Shown here: positions 17,033 through 26,620 of the stretch, one piece after another
How positions within the stretch are numbered: position 1 is the first letter of the stretch
Layout: every line of letters starts with the position of its first letter
Source: Polymorphobacter fuscus
GTDB lineage: Bacteria > Pseudomonadota > Alphaproteobacteria > Sphingomonadales > Sphingomonadaceae
Direction: 5' to 3'
DNA length: 64,000 bases
Assembly (NCBI RefSeq): GCF_011927825.1
Contig: NZ_JAATJI010000001.1
Coordinates: 2,524,001 to 2,588,000 of the forward strand
The notes under the pieces: model-generated
Database searches by the model: none
The model's input: the letters and a program-made list of their open reading frames with translations, nothing else
Told to the model about the DNA's origin: nothing
Translations under genes and position numbers: made by a program

Positions 17033-19375
17033 CTAAACAATCTCCGATGCCGGGATGGCGATGCTGAACACCGCACCCCGCCCGTCCGCGCCGGCGCCGA
17101 TCGTCAGCACCCCGCGCACTTGGCGGATCAACGCCGTGACGATCTTCATGCCCAGGCTGCCGCGTGCCGCCGGGTTGAAGCCATCGGGAAGCCCGATGCC
17201 GTCATCCGCGACCGTTAGAACGACATGATCCCCGTTGCGTTCCAATGTCAGGCAAATTCGGCCCGCCAGGCCGTCCGGAAACGCATATTTGATGGCATTG
17301 GTGACCAGTTCGGTCACCACCAGCGCCAGCGACACCGCATGGTTGAGGACAACGACGACGTCCTGGGCGATGTCGGTCTCGAAGGTGATGCGCCCGGTGC
17401 CGCCCAGCGATGTCAGCGTCTCGGCCGCCAGGTCGACGACATATTCGCCAAAGTTCACCCGGTCGTGCTGGCTGGTCGAATAGAGCCGCTGGTGCATCCC
17501 GGCGATCACCGCGATGCGGCCGCGGGCTTCCATCAGGCTCTGGCGCAGGTCGGGGTCCTTGGCCTGGCCGGCCTGCAGCATCAACAGGCTGGTGACGATC
17601 TGCAGGCTGTTCTTGACGCGGTGGTTGACCTCGTGGAGCAGGACGTCGCTGGTCTTCAGCGCGTCCTCCAGCGCATGCTTGGCAGCGATGCGGTCGGTGA
17701 TGTCGACCGATGACCCGACCAGCCCGATGACGTCGCCGGCATCGTTGCGCAGCGGCGCCTTGGTCGACAGCCAGATCGCCTCGGTGCCGTCGGGAAAGCG
17801 CACGTTTTCTTCCAGCTGCTCGGAAACGCCGCTGCGCATGATTCGCTCGTCGGTTTCCATGATCGCCGCCGCCTGGGCCTTGTCCTCGAGCACCTCCCTG
17901 TCGGTGCGGCCGAGATAATCGGCCGGCGCCTTGCCCAGCAGCGCGGTGGTGCCGCGGTTGCCGACGATGAAACGCCCGTCGCGGTCCTTGGCGAAGACGA
18001 CGCCCGGCACGGCCTCGGCAAAGGTGCCCAGCACCGCGGTGGCACGGTCGCGCTCGGCCTCGGCGGCGCGGCGCGCATCGATGTCGATCAGGACGCCGGG
18101 AAAGCGCGTCGCGCGGCCGTCCGGCCCGGTTTCGACGCGGCCATTGGCCTCGATCCAGCAATAACCGCCATCGGGGCGCCGGATGCGATATTGCGACCGA
18201 TAGCGCCCGCCCTGCAGCACGGCGGCGCTGATGTCCCGGGCGACACGCGCCTGGTCGTCAGGGTGGATCGTTGTGGTGACCAGGTCGAGCGGCAGCCCGT
18301 TGCGGCATTCGGCGGGATCGAGGCCGAAGGTCATGGCAAAGCGATCATCGGCAACCATGCGATCGCCCGGCACATCCCACACCCAGGTGCCCAGGATCGC
18401 CCCGGCATCGAGCGCCAGTTCGATGCGCTCCGCGGCTTCGGCGGCGGCGTCGAGCGCGCGGCGCCGCAACGTCACATCCTTGAAGAACAGCGCCAGCCCG
18501 TCGGCGGTGGGGTAGGCGCGCAGATCGAGCCAGATCGTCGTGCCCGATGGCGCAAAATGCTGGTATTCGAGCGCCACCGGCACCCGCTCCGCCATCGCCC
18601 GCGCGCACATCGCGACCACCTGCGCATCGTCCGGGCCCGGCCAGGCATCGGCCTGCTTCTGCCCCACCAACTCGGCGCGGCTGCGCCCCGCGATGCGCAC
18701 GCCTTCGGTGTTGATGTCGATGATGCGGAAATCATGATCGAACAGCACAAAGCCTTCCGCCATGTTCTCCAGCACGCCGCGGGCACGGTCGCGCTCGGCA
18801 ACCAGGGCCGCCTCGGCGGCATGCTGGCGCTGCCGGGCGTCGACCGCATCGGTGGTTTCGACCACGATGGCGATGACCCCCGCCGGCATGCCATCGTCAC
18901 CCAGGACCGGCGAATAATCGAGGTCGAAGACCACGGCTTCCGGCGCGTCGTTGCGGACCAGCGACAGCACCTGGCCCTTGTAGGACAAGGTCTTGCCCTG
19001 CAGCACGACGCCCATGACATGATCGTTGAAGTCGGAAAGCTCGGGCCAGGCCTGGCGCACCGGCACGCCGAGCACGCCGGGATGCCGCGTGCCGGCGATG
19101 ACGCCATAGGCATCATTGTACAGCATGATGCCGTCCTCGCCCCACAGCAGCGCCATCGCCACGGGCGATCGCAGCACGACGGCGAGCACCGTGCGCAGGC
19201 TGACGGGCCAGCCCTGCACCGGACCCAGCACCGTTGCCGACCAGTCGCGACCGGCAATCCGCGCGCCGCAGTCGGTATCGGTCGCCAGCCAGGCCGCCGC
19301 CGCCTGCCCGTCGTCCGGCCGATGGCCTGCCTCGGGCATGACTGTCATCGGAAGCAGGGCCGGATTTGCGTCCAC
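17033..19375 (-). CDS. Multi-PAS sensor histidine kinase, HisKA_2 (HRxxN) type
   Basis: A 780-residue cytoplasmic sensor kinase; no signal peptide or membrane helix. Four PAS-like modules are visible, starting near residues 60, 205, 315 and 450 (for example FVLFDHDFRIIDINTEGVRI and GVVFAKDRDGRFIVGNRGTT). Then comes a HisKA_2 dimerisation helix, LLHEVNHRVKNSLQIVTSLL, with the likely phospho-histidine near 584, and a HATPase domain (VTELVTNAIKYAFPDG, DDGIGLP, GSLGMKIV). This is the kinase type common in alphaproteobacterial light, redox and stress signalling. The start is GTG 19375, or possibly ATG 19348. It is followed by the receiver gene. Confidence 0.92.
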   Translation of the reverse strand: MDANPALLPMTVMPEAGHRPDDGQAAAAWLATDTDCGARIAGRDWSATVLGPVQGWPVSLRTVLAVVLRSPVAMALLWGEDGIMLYNDAYGVIAGTRHPGVLGVPVRQAWPELSDFNDHVMGVVLQGKTLSYKGQVLSLVRNDAPEAVVFDLDYSPVLGDDGMPAGVIAIVVETTDAVDARQRQHAAEAALVAERDRARGVLENMAEGFVLFDHDFRIIDINTEGVRIAGRSRAELVGQKQADAWPGPDDAQVVAMCARAMAERVPVALEYQHFAPSGTTIWLDLRAYPTADGLALFFKDVTLRRRALDAAAEAAERIELALDAGAILGTWVWDVPGDRMVADDRFAMTFGLDPAECRNGLPLDLVTTTIHPDDQARVARDISAAVLQGGRYRSQYRIRRPDGGYCWIEANGRVETGPDGRATRFPGVLIDIDARRAAEAERDRATAVLGTFAEAVPGVVFAKDRDGRFIVGNRGTTALLGKAPADYLGRTDREVLEDKAQAAAIMETDERIMRSGVSEQLEENVRFPDGTEAIWLSTKAPLRNDAGDVIGLVGSSVDITDRIAAKHALEDALKTSDVLLHEVNHRVKNSLQIVTSLLMLQAGQAKDPDLRQSLMEARGRIAVIAGMHQRLYSTSQHDRVNFGEYVVDLAAETLTSLGGTGRITFETDIAQDVVVVLNHAVSLALVVTELVTNAIKYAFPDGLAGRICLTLERNGDHVVLTVADDGIGLPDGFNPAARGSLGMKIVTALIRQVRGVLTIGAGADGRGAVFSIAIPASEIV

Positions 19376-19473
19376 ATGGGGTCACCATGGTCGCAAATCG
19401 CCGGATTTGGCAATCAAATCATCGCAGCGCCATTGCCGCGGCGTGGCGGGCCGAATGCCGGGGCAAGACGCTT

Positions 19474-19977
19474 CTAACGGCGGTCTTCGACCCGGTTGCG
19501 CAGGTCGGTCGCCTTCTGATCGATTCGTTCCCCCGCGGCCTCGGCCTTGGCGTCGATGCGTTCCCCGGCGACGCGCGCCTTGGCGCCCAGCGTGGTGGCG
19601 GCGGCGCTGGCCTTTGCCCCGGCGGTCGACGCCGCGGCATCGATCCGTTCGCCGGCACGTTCCGCCGCCGCCCGGGTGCGCTCGGCGGCGCGCTCGGCGG
19701 CGGTGCCGGTGCGGTCGGCGGCGGCGTCGATCCGGTCACCCGTGCGCTCGGCAGCGGCGTCGATCTTGTCGCCGGCGACTTCGGCCCCGTCGGCGATCCG
19801 TTCGCCGGCAGCCTCGGTGCGGTCGGCGATCCGCTCGCCGGCGGCTTCCGTGCGGTCAGCGGCGGTTTCGGCGGCGGCATCGACGCGTGCCTTGGCGGCT
19901 TCGGCGTCGCGCTCGGTCTTGTTGCAGCCGGCGAGCATCAGGGCACCGGTCATGATGATCAATGCTGTATTGCGCAT
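19474..19977 (-). CDS. Repeat-rich lipoprotein, hypothetical
   Basis: A 167-residue predicted lipoprotein: MRNTALIIMTGALMLAGC gives a lipobox LAGC, with lipidation at the cysteine. The rest is a low-complexity amphipathic helix built of short repeats such as EAAGERIADRT, AAERTGDRIDAA and AAERAGERIDAA, with Ala, Glu, Arg and Asp dominating and no aromatic residue. It resembles YtxH/LEA-like or apolipoprotein-like helices that lie on membranes or form coiled coils. The start is ATG 19977 because AGAAGGA lies 8 bases upstream; an ATG at 19986 would be too close to that site. Role unknown. Confidence 0.78.
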   Translation of the reverse strand: MRNTALIIMTGALMLAGCNKTERDAEAAKARVDAAAETAADRTEAAGERIADRTEAAGERIADGAEVAGDKIDAAAERTGDRIDAAADRTGTAAERAAERTRAAAERAGERIDAAASTAGAKASAAATTLGAKARVAGERIDAKAEAAGERIDQKATDLRNRVEDRR

Positions 19978-20039
19978 ACTGTGCATCCTTCTGCGTGTCC
20001 CGGCCTTCGTAGCACGCCGCCGAAACGGAATCGAGCCGG

Positions 20040-20951
20040 TCAACCGGCGCGGACGAGCGTGCCGACGCCGCGACGCGTGAAAATCTCCAGCAGCATGACA
20101 TGGCCGATGCGGCCATCGAGGATGACGGCGGCATCGACCCCGGCCGCGATCGCGGCGACGCAGGTTTCCAGCTTGGGAATCATGCCGCCGCTGATGGTGC
20201 CATCGGCGGTCAGCGCCGCGATATCGGTCGGCGTCAGGTCGCTCAGCAACGCCTTGTCCTTCGACAGCACGCCGCTGACATCGGTCAGCAGGAACAGCCG
20301 CGCCGCGCCCAGCGCGCCGGCGATGGCGCCGGCCATGGTATCGGCGTTGATGTTGTAGGTATGGCCATCGGCGCCGACCGCGACCGGCGCGATGACCGGC
20401 ACGATGCCGGCGTTCAGCAGCGTGTCGATGATGGTGCGATCGACGCTTTCGGGCTCGCCGACAAAGCCCAGGTCGACGACCTGCTCGATGGCGCTGCCGG
20501 GGTCGCGGGTGGTGCGCTCCACCTTCCTGGCCCGCACCAGCCCGGCGTCCTTGCCCGAAATGCCGGCGGCGCGGCCACCGGCGCGTTCGATCCAGGCGAC
20601 GAGTTCCTTGTTGATCGACCCGGCCAGGACCATTTCGGCGACTTCCGCCGTGGCGGCATCGGTAATGCGCAGGCCATCGACGAAACGGCTTTCGATCCCC
20701 AGCCGCTTCAGCATCGCGCCAATCTGCGGCCCGCCGCCATGGACGACGACGGGCAGGATGCCGACCGCCTTCAACAGCACGATATCCTCGGCAAAGTCCT
20801 GCGCCAGCGCCGCATCGCCCATGGCATGGCCGCCATATTTGACGACGAAGATCTTGCCGGCATAGCGCTGCAGATAGGGCAGCGCCTCGATCAGCGTCTC
20901 CGTCTTGGCGAGCATGTCGGGGTGCGGGGCGTGGCTGTCGGGAGCGCTCAT
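20040..20951 (-). CDS. argB: Acetylglutamate kinase
   Basis: ArgB phosphorylates N-acetyl-L-glutamate, the second step of arginine synthesis. 303 residues. Amino-acid kinase fold with [14 protein letters not shown] (phosphate-binding lysine and glycines), [20 protein letters not shown] for acetylglutamate, [20 protein letters not shown] for ATP/Mg and [20 protein letters not shown] near the end. The start is ATG 20951 ([13 protein letters not shown]), giving a length close to the family norm. It is preceded by an unknown gene on the same strand 44 bases upstream. argG of the same pathway lies 9 kb away on the same strand. Confidence 0.97.
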   Translation of the reverse strand: MSAPDSHAPHPDMLAKTETLIEALPYLQRYAGKIFVVKYGGHAMGDAALAQDFAEDIVLLKAVGILPVVVHGGGPQIGAMLKRLGIESRFVDGLRITDAATAEVAEMVLAGSINKELVAWIERAGGRAAGISGKDAGLVRARKVERTTRDPGSAIEQVVDLGFVGEPESVDRTIIDTLLNAGIVPVIAPVAVGADGHTYNINADTMAGAIAGALGAARLFLLTDVSGVLSKDKALLSDLTPTDIAALTADGTISGGMIPKLETCVAAIAAGVDAAVILDGRIGHVMLLEIFTRRGVGTLVRAG

Positions 20952-20995
20952 CCTGCGTCTATAGGGGGGGCGCGGCGGCTGCGAAAGCCGCGACG

Positions 20996-21460
20996 TCACG
21001 CCATCCGCAACACCATCCGCAATACCAGGCTGCCGCCGACCGGCACCGCCGCCCAGCGCGCCGTCAGATCGGTCAGCCGGGCCCGGATCGCCGCCAGCGT
21101 CGCCGCGTGCACATCGAGCGGTGCATCGCCGCGCGCGTCGCAGGTGACATGGTACAGCGCCCGGAAGTCGGCATCGTCGACCGGCGCACCGCCCCAGGCT
21201 TCGGCCTGGACGGTTTCGACCAGCCGCTCGACGGCGCGGTGGTGCGGGTCGTCGATCCCGGCGCCATAGCCGCTGTCGCCCCCCGCCGCGATGCCGCCGA
21301 GAAAGCCGCAGGCCGCCACCTCCGATTCGACCGCGAAATGCACCATGTCGTGCGGGATGATGCCCTGTTTGGGGCAGTCGATCACCGGCTGCGCGCCCGC
21401 CGCCGTGACGATGACGAGCCGGTCGACCTTGCCGGCCCCCTTGGTGAATGTCAGCTCCAT
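20996..21460 (-). CDS. Hypothetical protein upstream of argB
   Basis: A 154-residue soluble protein that I do not recognise. The ATG at 21460 ([20 protein letters not shown]) is favoured; longer in-frame starts have atypical, arginine-rich translations. Visible features are [20 protein letters not shown] around residue 32 and a C-terminal helix ending [10 protein letters not shown]. The [14 protein letters not shown] stretch contains cysteine and histidine and might bind a metal, which is only a guess. It lies 44 bases upstream of argB in the same direction and probably shares its promoter, with 239 bases of gene-free DNA before it. Confidence 0.7.
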   Translation of the reverse strand: MELTFTKGAGKVDRLVIVTAAGAQPVIDCPKQGIIPHDMVHFAVESEVAACGFLGGIAAGGDSGYGAGIDDPHHRAVERLVETVQAEAWGGAPVDDADFRALYHVTCDARGDAPLDVHAATLAAIRARLTDLTARWAAVPVGGSLVLRMVLRMA

Positions 21461-21699
21461 GGGCCCTGTCCTACAGCAACCATATCGGTTATGTGTGGCG
21501 CCGCCACGCTCTTTGAAATCGCCAGTAGGGACCCGCCTCCCGATCAAGGCCGCTGCCAGAACAGCGTCGAACCCTGCCAACTGGCGGCCGCCGGCCATCA
21601 TCGAGGAAATCGATCACCGCAGCGCCAAAACCTGTTGGAAACACCCCGTTTCGGTGTGACTTTCGAGACTTTCGGCCCGGTTTCGCATCACTCGGTCGA

Positions 21700-22563
21700 T
21701 CACCGCGTCGGCACCGGCTCCGGCCCCGAATAGTCGTAAACGCCGCGGCCGGACTTCTTCCCATACCAGCCGGCCTCGACATATTTGACCAGCAGCGGCG
21801 CCGGCCGATATTTGGGGTCGCCCGTCGCCTCCTGCATCACCTTCATGATGCTCAGCAACGTGTCGAGCCCGACGAAATCGGCCAGCGTCAGCGGCCCCAT
21901 CGGGTGGTTGGCGCCCAGTTTCAGCCCGGTGTCGATATCGGTGACCGACCCGACGCCGTCGCCCAGCGCGAAGATCGCCTCGTTGAGCATCGGGCACAGG
22001 ATGCGGTTGACGATGAACGCCGGGCTGTCGGCGGCGACGACCGCGGTCTTGCCGATGCGCGCCGCGAAATCCGCCATCGCGGCACGGGTGGCATCCGAGG
22101 TCTGCAGCCCGGGGATGATCTCGACCAGCGTCATCAACGGCACCGGGTTGAAGAAATGCAGCCCGGTGAAGCGGTCGGGCCGGTCGCTCGCCGCCGCCAG
22201 GCGGGTGATCGAGATCGACGAGGTGTTGGTGGCGAGCAGCGCCGAAGGCTTGAGCGCCAGCCCGGCGAAGATCTTGCATTTGACCGCCTCATTCTCGGTC
22301 GCGGCTTCGATGACGAGGTCGGCGGTGCCGAAATCGGCATTGTCGGCGGTCAGGCCGATCCGCGCCAGCGCCGCATCGGCATCGGCCTCGGTAACAACAC
22401 CCTTGGCGACGCCGCGGGCGAGATTCTTGCCGATCGTGACCTTGGCCGCCTCGGCCCGCGCCAGTTCGACATCGGACAGGATGACGTCATAGCCGGCGAG
22501 TGCTGCGACATGGGCAATGCCATTGCCCATCAGGCCGGCGCCGATGACTCCGATTGTCTGCAT
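21700..22563 (-). CDS. 3-hydroxybutyryl-CoA dehydrogenase
   Basis: NAD-dependent 3-hydroxyacyl-CoA dehydrogenase, 287 residues. Rossmann motif [20 protein letters not shown] at the N-terminus, [12 protein letters not shown], then the catalytic histidine/asparagine region [17 protein letters not shown] and the C-terminal dimer domain with [12 protein letters not shown] and [19 protein letters not shown]. It converts 3-hydroxybutyryl-CoA to acetoacetyl-CoA or back, in fatty-acid or polyhydroxyalkanoate-related metabolism. The start is ATG 22563 ([10 protein letters not shown]). It is divergent from the SDR gene; only 59 bases separate them, so their promoters must be compact. Confidence 0.95.
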   Translation of the reverse strand: MQTIGVIGAGLMGNGIAHVAALAGYDVILSDVELARAEAAKVTIGKNLARGVAKGVVTEADADAALARIGLTADNADFGTADLVIEAATENEAVKCKIFAGLALKPSALLATNTSSISITRLAAASDRPDRFTGLHFFNPVPLMTLVEIIPGLQTSDATRAAMADFAARIGKTAVVAADSPAFIVNRILCPMLNEAIFALGDGVGSVTDIDTGLKLGANHPMGPLTLADFVGLDTLLSIMKVMQEATGDPKYRPAPLLVKYVEAGWYGKKSGRGVYDYSGPEPVPTR

Positions 22564-22622
22564 GTCCGTCTCCCTGTTCGCTTGGGGCTTTAGCGCCCCT
22601 TGCCCTGCCGGCAAACCCGGTT

Positions 22623-23414
22623 ATGGCCGACGGCATGACCAGGCTCGCCAACAAGACCGCTCTCGTCACCGGCGCCGCGCGCGGGATCGGCGCCGCCATC
22701 GCGCGGCGCTTTGCGGCGGAAGGCGCCTCGGTCTGGGTGACCGATATCGATCCCGCCGGCGCGGCGATCGCCGCCGAGATCGGCGGGCGCTTTCACCGCC
22801 TCGATGTCCGCGCGGAAGCGGACTGGGCAGCGGCGATGGCGGCGCTGGACCGGCTCGACATCCTCGTCAACAACGCCGGCGTCACCGGTTTCGAAGGCGG
22901 CACCGGCCCGCACGACCCCGAACATGCCAGCCTTGCCGATTGGCGCGCCGTGCACGCGGTCAATCTCGACGGCACTTTCCTCGGTTGCCGGGCCGCGATC
23001 GCGGCGATGCGCCCACAGGGCAGCGGTTCGATCATCAACATCTCGTCGCGGTCGGGCCTCGTCGGCATCCCCGGCGCCGCGGCCTATGCCGCGTCCAAGG
23101 CGGCGGTGCGCAACCACAGCAAATCGGTGGCGCTGTGGTGCGCCCAGACCGGCCTGGCGGTGCGCTGCAATTCCATCCACCCGGCCGCGATCCTGACCCC
23201 GATGTGGGAGGCGATGCTCGGCGATGGTCCCGACCGCGCCGACCGGATGGCGGCGCTGGTCGCCGACACCCCCTTGCAGCGCTTCGGCACGGCGGACGAA
23301 GTCGCGGCCATGGCGGTATACTTGGCCAGCGACGAATCGGCCTATGTCACCGGCAGCGAGTTCCACATCGATGGCGGGCTGCTCGCCGGATCAGCCGCCA
23401 GCCCGGGCCGCTGA
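22623..23414 (+). CDS. SDR family NAD(P)-dependent oxidoreductase
   Basis: Classical short-chain dehydrogenase/reductase, 263 residues. Cofactor motif [26 protein letters not shown], active-site serine in [10 protein letters not shown], and catalytic YAASK (in [16 protein letters not shown]). It ends with the typical [20 protein letters not shown]. The acidic residue after the second beta strand (VTDIDPAG) suggests preference for NAD. The start is ATG 22623, directly before [13 protein letters not shown]. Its divergence from 3-hydroxybutyryl-CoA dehydrogenase hints at a shared acyl or hydroxyacid substrate, but the substrate is unknown. Confidence 0.9.
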   Translation: MADGMTRLANKTALVTGAARGIGAAIARRFAAEGASVWVTDIDPAGAAIAAEIGGRFHRLDVRAEADWAAAMAALDRLDILVNNAGVTGFEGGTGPHDPEHASLADWRAVHAVNLDGTFLGCRAAIAAMRPQGSGSIINISSRSGLVGIPGAAAYAASKAAVRNHSKSVALWCAQTGLAVRCNSIHPAAILTPMWEAMLGDGPDRADRMAALVADTPLQRFGTADEVAAMAVYLASDESAYVTGSEFHIDGGLLAGSAASPGR

Positions 23415-23430
23415 TCCGGCAGCGATTGCG

Positions 23431-24909
23431 TCAGGCGATGGCGGCGCGGCGGCGGCGCATGGCGGCGCCGGTCAGGCCGAAGCCGGCGATCAGCATCGCC
23501 CAGCTCGACGGTTCCGGCACCGCGAACAGCGAAGCGCTGAAGCTGGCGGCATCGGCCCCCGTCACGGCAAAGCTGTACAGCCGCGACGGCACCAGCGCCT
23601 GGCCATCGGGGCAGGCGGCGCCGAGTGCCACCTGGGTCGGCGCGCCGACGCCGGCACAGACGTCGAACTGCACATTGCTGCCGTTCTGCGTCACCGAAAA
23701 GTCGTTGTCGGTCGCCAGCATCAGCGCGAAACCGCCGTCGATGCGCGGGCCGATGGCAAGGCCTTCGAACTTTTCGGGGATCGGCTGGCCGGCGAGGGTC
23801 AGCGCGCTGGCGATATCGAGGAACAGCAGCTTGGAAACCGGCACGACGCCGTCCGGCAGGCTGGAATTGCTGGTGTCGAACTTGACGCTCGACACATCGG
23901 TCGCGCCGGCGAGGTCGATCATGTAGATGCGCTTGCTGCCGACCGGGGCCAGCGCGCCGGCGAGCAGATTGTCCGGGCCTTCGCCGCGGTTGTCGCGCTC
24001 GATGACGAGAAACTTGGTGCCGCCGATCCAGGTGATCGACGAAGCGCCGATGTTGCGGCCCTGCGAATTGGCGCCGAAATCGTCGCCGGTGCCGGGAATG
24101 CGGTCGTTGATCGCGGCCAGCGTTTCCAGCTGATAGGCATATTGCGCCGTCGCCTTGCCGGTCGCGACGTCGAATGCGACGATGCGCAGGTTGCGGCTGC
24201 GGCGGCCTTCGCCGGCGGCGGTGGCATCATCGAGCAACGGGTCCTGCATGATCGCCCAGGCCGTTTTGCCATCCCCCGAAACGGTGATGCCTTCGAAACC
24301 GCGATTGTCCTGCCGGCCCGCCGTCGTCACCGGGCGGCCATCGACGAAGTTCACATCGCCGTTGGGCTGGCGCGGGATGAGGTTCGCCGGGGTTTCGAAG
24401 GCGCGGATGAACCGGCCGTCGCGGCTGGTCAGATAGACCGACGGGCCATATTCGTCGGCGACGATGAACTGGCCGTTCGACAGGCGGGCGATGCCTTCGG
24501 AATCGAGCGCATTGCCGAGCGCGCCCTTGCTGCCGCCGGGCAGGCGATCGGGGAACAGGCCGCTATAGGGGTTGCCATTGGCCTGGCGGAAGACCTTGGT
24601 GGCCTTGAGGTCGAAGTTGCTGATGGCGCCGGTCGTCTTGTCGACATTGACCTTGAAGGCTTCGATCCGCGGTGCGAAATCGATGGTACCGCCGCCGGGA
24701 CCGCGGTCGCTGATGCCATAGAAGGTGTCGGTGCCGGCATGATAGACCATGTCGGAGCCGAAGCTCAGCCGGTTGTCGTTCGCGGTGCTGCCGCCGGCGA
24801 GGTCGGTGGCGTTCCCCGGAACGGCGATAACGCCGGCGAGCGAGACGGCGGCGCCGGCCGGCGCGGCAAGCGCCGCGGCTGCAACCGACGCGATGAACAG
24901 ACTGCGCAT
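23431..24909 (-). CDS. Esterase-like/phytase-family secreted protein with PEP-CTERM tail
   Basis: A 492-residue exported protein. Signal peptide MRSLFIASVAAAALAAPAGA. The body has the esterase-like activity of phytase fold: repeated blade-like motifs such as TFYGISDRGPGGG, NALDSEGIARLSNGQFIVAD, DNRGFEGITVSGDGKTAWA and KFEGLAIGPRIDGGFALML. The last 27 residues are a PEP-CTERM sorting signal: PEPSSWAMLIAGFG, a hydrophobic stretch, then AMRRRRA. Such proteins are cut and anchored or released by an exosortase, usually in exopolysaccharide-forming bacteria; no exosortase is in this window. Substrate unknown. Confidence 0.88.
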   Translation of the reverse strand: MRSLFIASVAAAALAAPAGAAVSLAGVIAVPGNATDLAGGSTANDNRLSFGSDMVYHAGTDTFYGISDRGPGGGTIDFAPRIEAFKVNVDKTTGAISNFDLKATKVFRQANGNPYSGLFPDRLPGGSKGALGNALDSEGIARLSNGQFIVADEYGPSVYLTSRDGRFIRAFETPANLIPRQPNGDVNFVDGRPVTTAGRQDNRGFEGITVSGDGKTAWAIMQDPLLDDATAAGEGRRSRNLRIVAFDVATGKATAQYAYQLETLAAINDRIPGTGDDFGANSQGRNIGASSITWIGGTKFLVIERDNRGEGPDNLLAGALAPVGSKRIYMIDLAGATDVSSVKFDTSNSSLPDGVVPVSKLLFLDIASALTLAGQPIPEKFEGLAIGPRIDGGFALMLATDNDFSVTQNGSNVQFDVCAGVGAPTQVALGAACPDGQALVPSRLYSFAVTGADAASFSASLFAVPEPSSWAMLIAGFGLTGAAMRRRRAAIA

Positions 24910-25114
24910 GTTGTGTTCCCCCCCCCGAAATGAACCTTACGTTCGCGGGAATGGTTAACGCGGATTTGTGACACGGGCTTTACGATCCCATGACGCTCCC
25001 GAGCCGCCGGACAGCCGGGATCGACCTGGGCGCGTTGCCAGCGTTTGCGCCTCGGCGACAGCGCATGTAGAGCGTCGGCACAGGCCGGCACCATTCCCCC
25101 TAAAGGCACAAGGC

Positions 25115-25414
25115 ATGAATACGCTGTTCGTCGTCGTCGACATCATCACCATGGTGCTGCAGTGGTTGATCTGGGCGCTGGTGATCTGGGCGATCCTGTC
25201 GTGGCTGATCGCTTTCAACGTCGTCAACATGCACAATGGCTTTGTGCGCGGCGTCGTCACCGGGCTCGATCGCTTCTTCAACCCGATGCTGCGGCCGATC
25301 CGCCGCATCCTGCCCGACATGGGCGGCATCGACCTGGCGCCGATGGTGCTGATCCTGCTGATCATGCTCGTGCAGCGCGGCCTGCCGGCGATCCTCCTCG
25401 ACATGACGCGGTGA
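25115..25414 (+). CDS. YggT family membrane protein
   Basis: A 99-residue membrane protein of the YggT family: two hydrophobic segments, MVLQWLIWALVIWAILSWLI and LAPMVLILLIMLVQRGLPAI, separated by the family loop LDRFFNPMLRPIRRILPDMG. YggT proteins have been linked to osmotic stress and cell-division site organisation; the exact activity is unclear. The start is ATG 25115, the only one just before the first helix, preceded by AAGGCACAAGG. The gene is followed 7 bases later by the DUF167 gene, its usual neighbour. Confidence 0.92.
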   Translation: MNTLFVVVDIITMVLQWLIWALVIWAILSWLIAFNVVNMHNGFVRGVVTGLDRFFNPMLRPIRRILPDMGGIDLAPMVLILLIMLVQRGLPAILLDMTR

Positions 25415-25421
25415 CAGCGGG

Positions 25422-25751
25422 TTGAGCCTGCCGCACGCCTGGACGCCGGTGGCCGGCGGCTTGTCGATCGCCGTCCGCGTCACGCCGCGCGGCGGCCGCG
25501 ACGCCATCGAGGGGCTGGGGCATGACGCCGATACGCGGCCGCATCTGAAACTGCGCGTGGCAGCGGCGCCGGTCGATGGCGACGCCAACGACGCGGTCGA
25601 AAAACTGGTGGCGAAATGGCTCGGCGTGCCGCGATCGCATGTCGAGGTGACGGCTGGCCTGACGCTGCGGTTGAAGCGCGTCCTAGTCGACGGAGACCCG
25701 GTGCAACTGGCACGGCGGGCGCAGGCAAAACTTCTGGAGACGACGGCGTGA
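25422..25751 (+). CDS. DUF167 (YggU) family protein
   Basis: A 109-residue YggU/DUF167 protein. Family motifs: [38 protein letters not shown] and [20 protein letters not shown]. The fold is a small alpha/beta domain; the function is not established. The start is the TTG at 25422 since no ATG lies before the conserved part. The stop overlaps the GTG start of folD by 4 bases (GTGA). The order yggT-DUF167 is widely conserved. Confidence 0.9.
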   Translation: MSLPHAWTPVAGGLSIAVRVTPRGGRDAIEGLGHDADTRPHLKLRVAAAPVDGDANDAVEKLVAKWLGVPRSHVEVTAGLTLRLKRVLVDGDPVQLARRAQAKLLETTA

Positions 25752-26620
25752 GCGCGATCATCATCGACGGCAAGGCCCGCGGCCTGGCCCTGCGCACCGA
25801 CGTCGCCGCCGGCGTCGCCGACTTCGTCGCCGCCCATGGCCGGGCGCCGGGGCTGACGGTGGTTCTGGTCGGCCAGGACCCGGCGAGCGCCGTCTATGTG
25901 CGGATGAAGGGCGCCGCGACACGCGAGGCCGGCATGGTGTCGGGCGAACATGTGCTGCCGTCGGACACCAGCGAGGCGGCGCTGCTGGCGCTGGTCGCGG
26001 CGCTCAACGCCGATCCGGCGGTCGATGGCATATTGGTGCAGCTGCCGCTGCCGCGCCATATCGATACCGACCGGGTGCTGGCGGCGATCGACCCGGCCAA
26101 GGATGTCGACGGCTTTCACCCGGTCAATGTCGGGCGGCTCTCGGCGGGGCTCGACGCACTGGTGCCGTGTACGCCGGCGGGGTGCCTGCTGCTGATCACC
26201 GAGGCGCTGGGCGATATCGCGGGCAAGGAAGCGCTGGTCATCGGCCGGTCGAACATCGTCGGCAAGCCGATGGCGGCGCTGCTGCTGGGACAAAGCGCAA
26301 CCGTGACGATCGCGCACAGCCGGACACGCGACCTCGCGGCCCATGTCGGGGGAGCGGAGATCGTCGTGGCGGCGGTCGGGGTTCCGGGGCTGGTCAAGGG
26401 TGAATGGATCCGGCCGGGGGCGTGCGTCATCGATGTCGGCACCAACCGGGTGACCGGTGCCGACGGCAAGGCGCGGCTCGTCGGCGATGTCGACTTCGAC
26501 AGCGCCCGGACACGCGCCGGCTGGATCACCCCGGTGCCGGGCGGCGTCGGGCCGATGACGATTGCCGGGCTGCTCGCCAACACGTTGAAGGCGGCCCGCG
26601 CCCGGGCAAGTGCCGCCTGA
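25748..26620 (+). CDS. folD: Bifunctional methylenetetrahydrofolate dehydrogenase/cyclohydrolase FolD
   Basis: FolD interconverts 5,10-methylene-, methenyl- and 10-formyl-tetrahydrofolate with NADP. 290 residues. Signatures are [20 protein letters not shown] (with the catalytic lysine just after the tyrosine in the family), [47 protein letters not shown] and [20 protein letters not shown]. The start is GTG 25748 within the GTGA overlap with the DUF167 stop. Its TGA shares one base with the ATG of the MarC gene. It probably belongs to a yggT-DUF167-folD-marC-SDR operon. Confidence 0.97.
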   Translation: MSAIIIDGKARGLALRTDVAAGVADFVAAHGRAPGLTVVLVGQDPASAVYVRMKGAATREAGMVSGEHVLPSDTSEAALLALVAALNADPAVDGILVQLPLPRHIDTDRVLAAIDPAKDVDGFHPVNVGRLSAGLDALVPCTPAGCLLLITEALGDIAGKEALVIGRSNIVGKPMAALLLGQSATVTIAHSRTRDLAAHVGGAEIVVAAVGVPGLVKGEWIRPGACVIDVGTNRVTGADGKARLVGDVDFDSARTRAGWITPVPGGVGPMTIAGLLANTLKAARARASAA

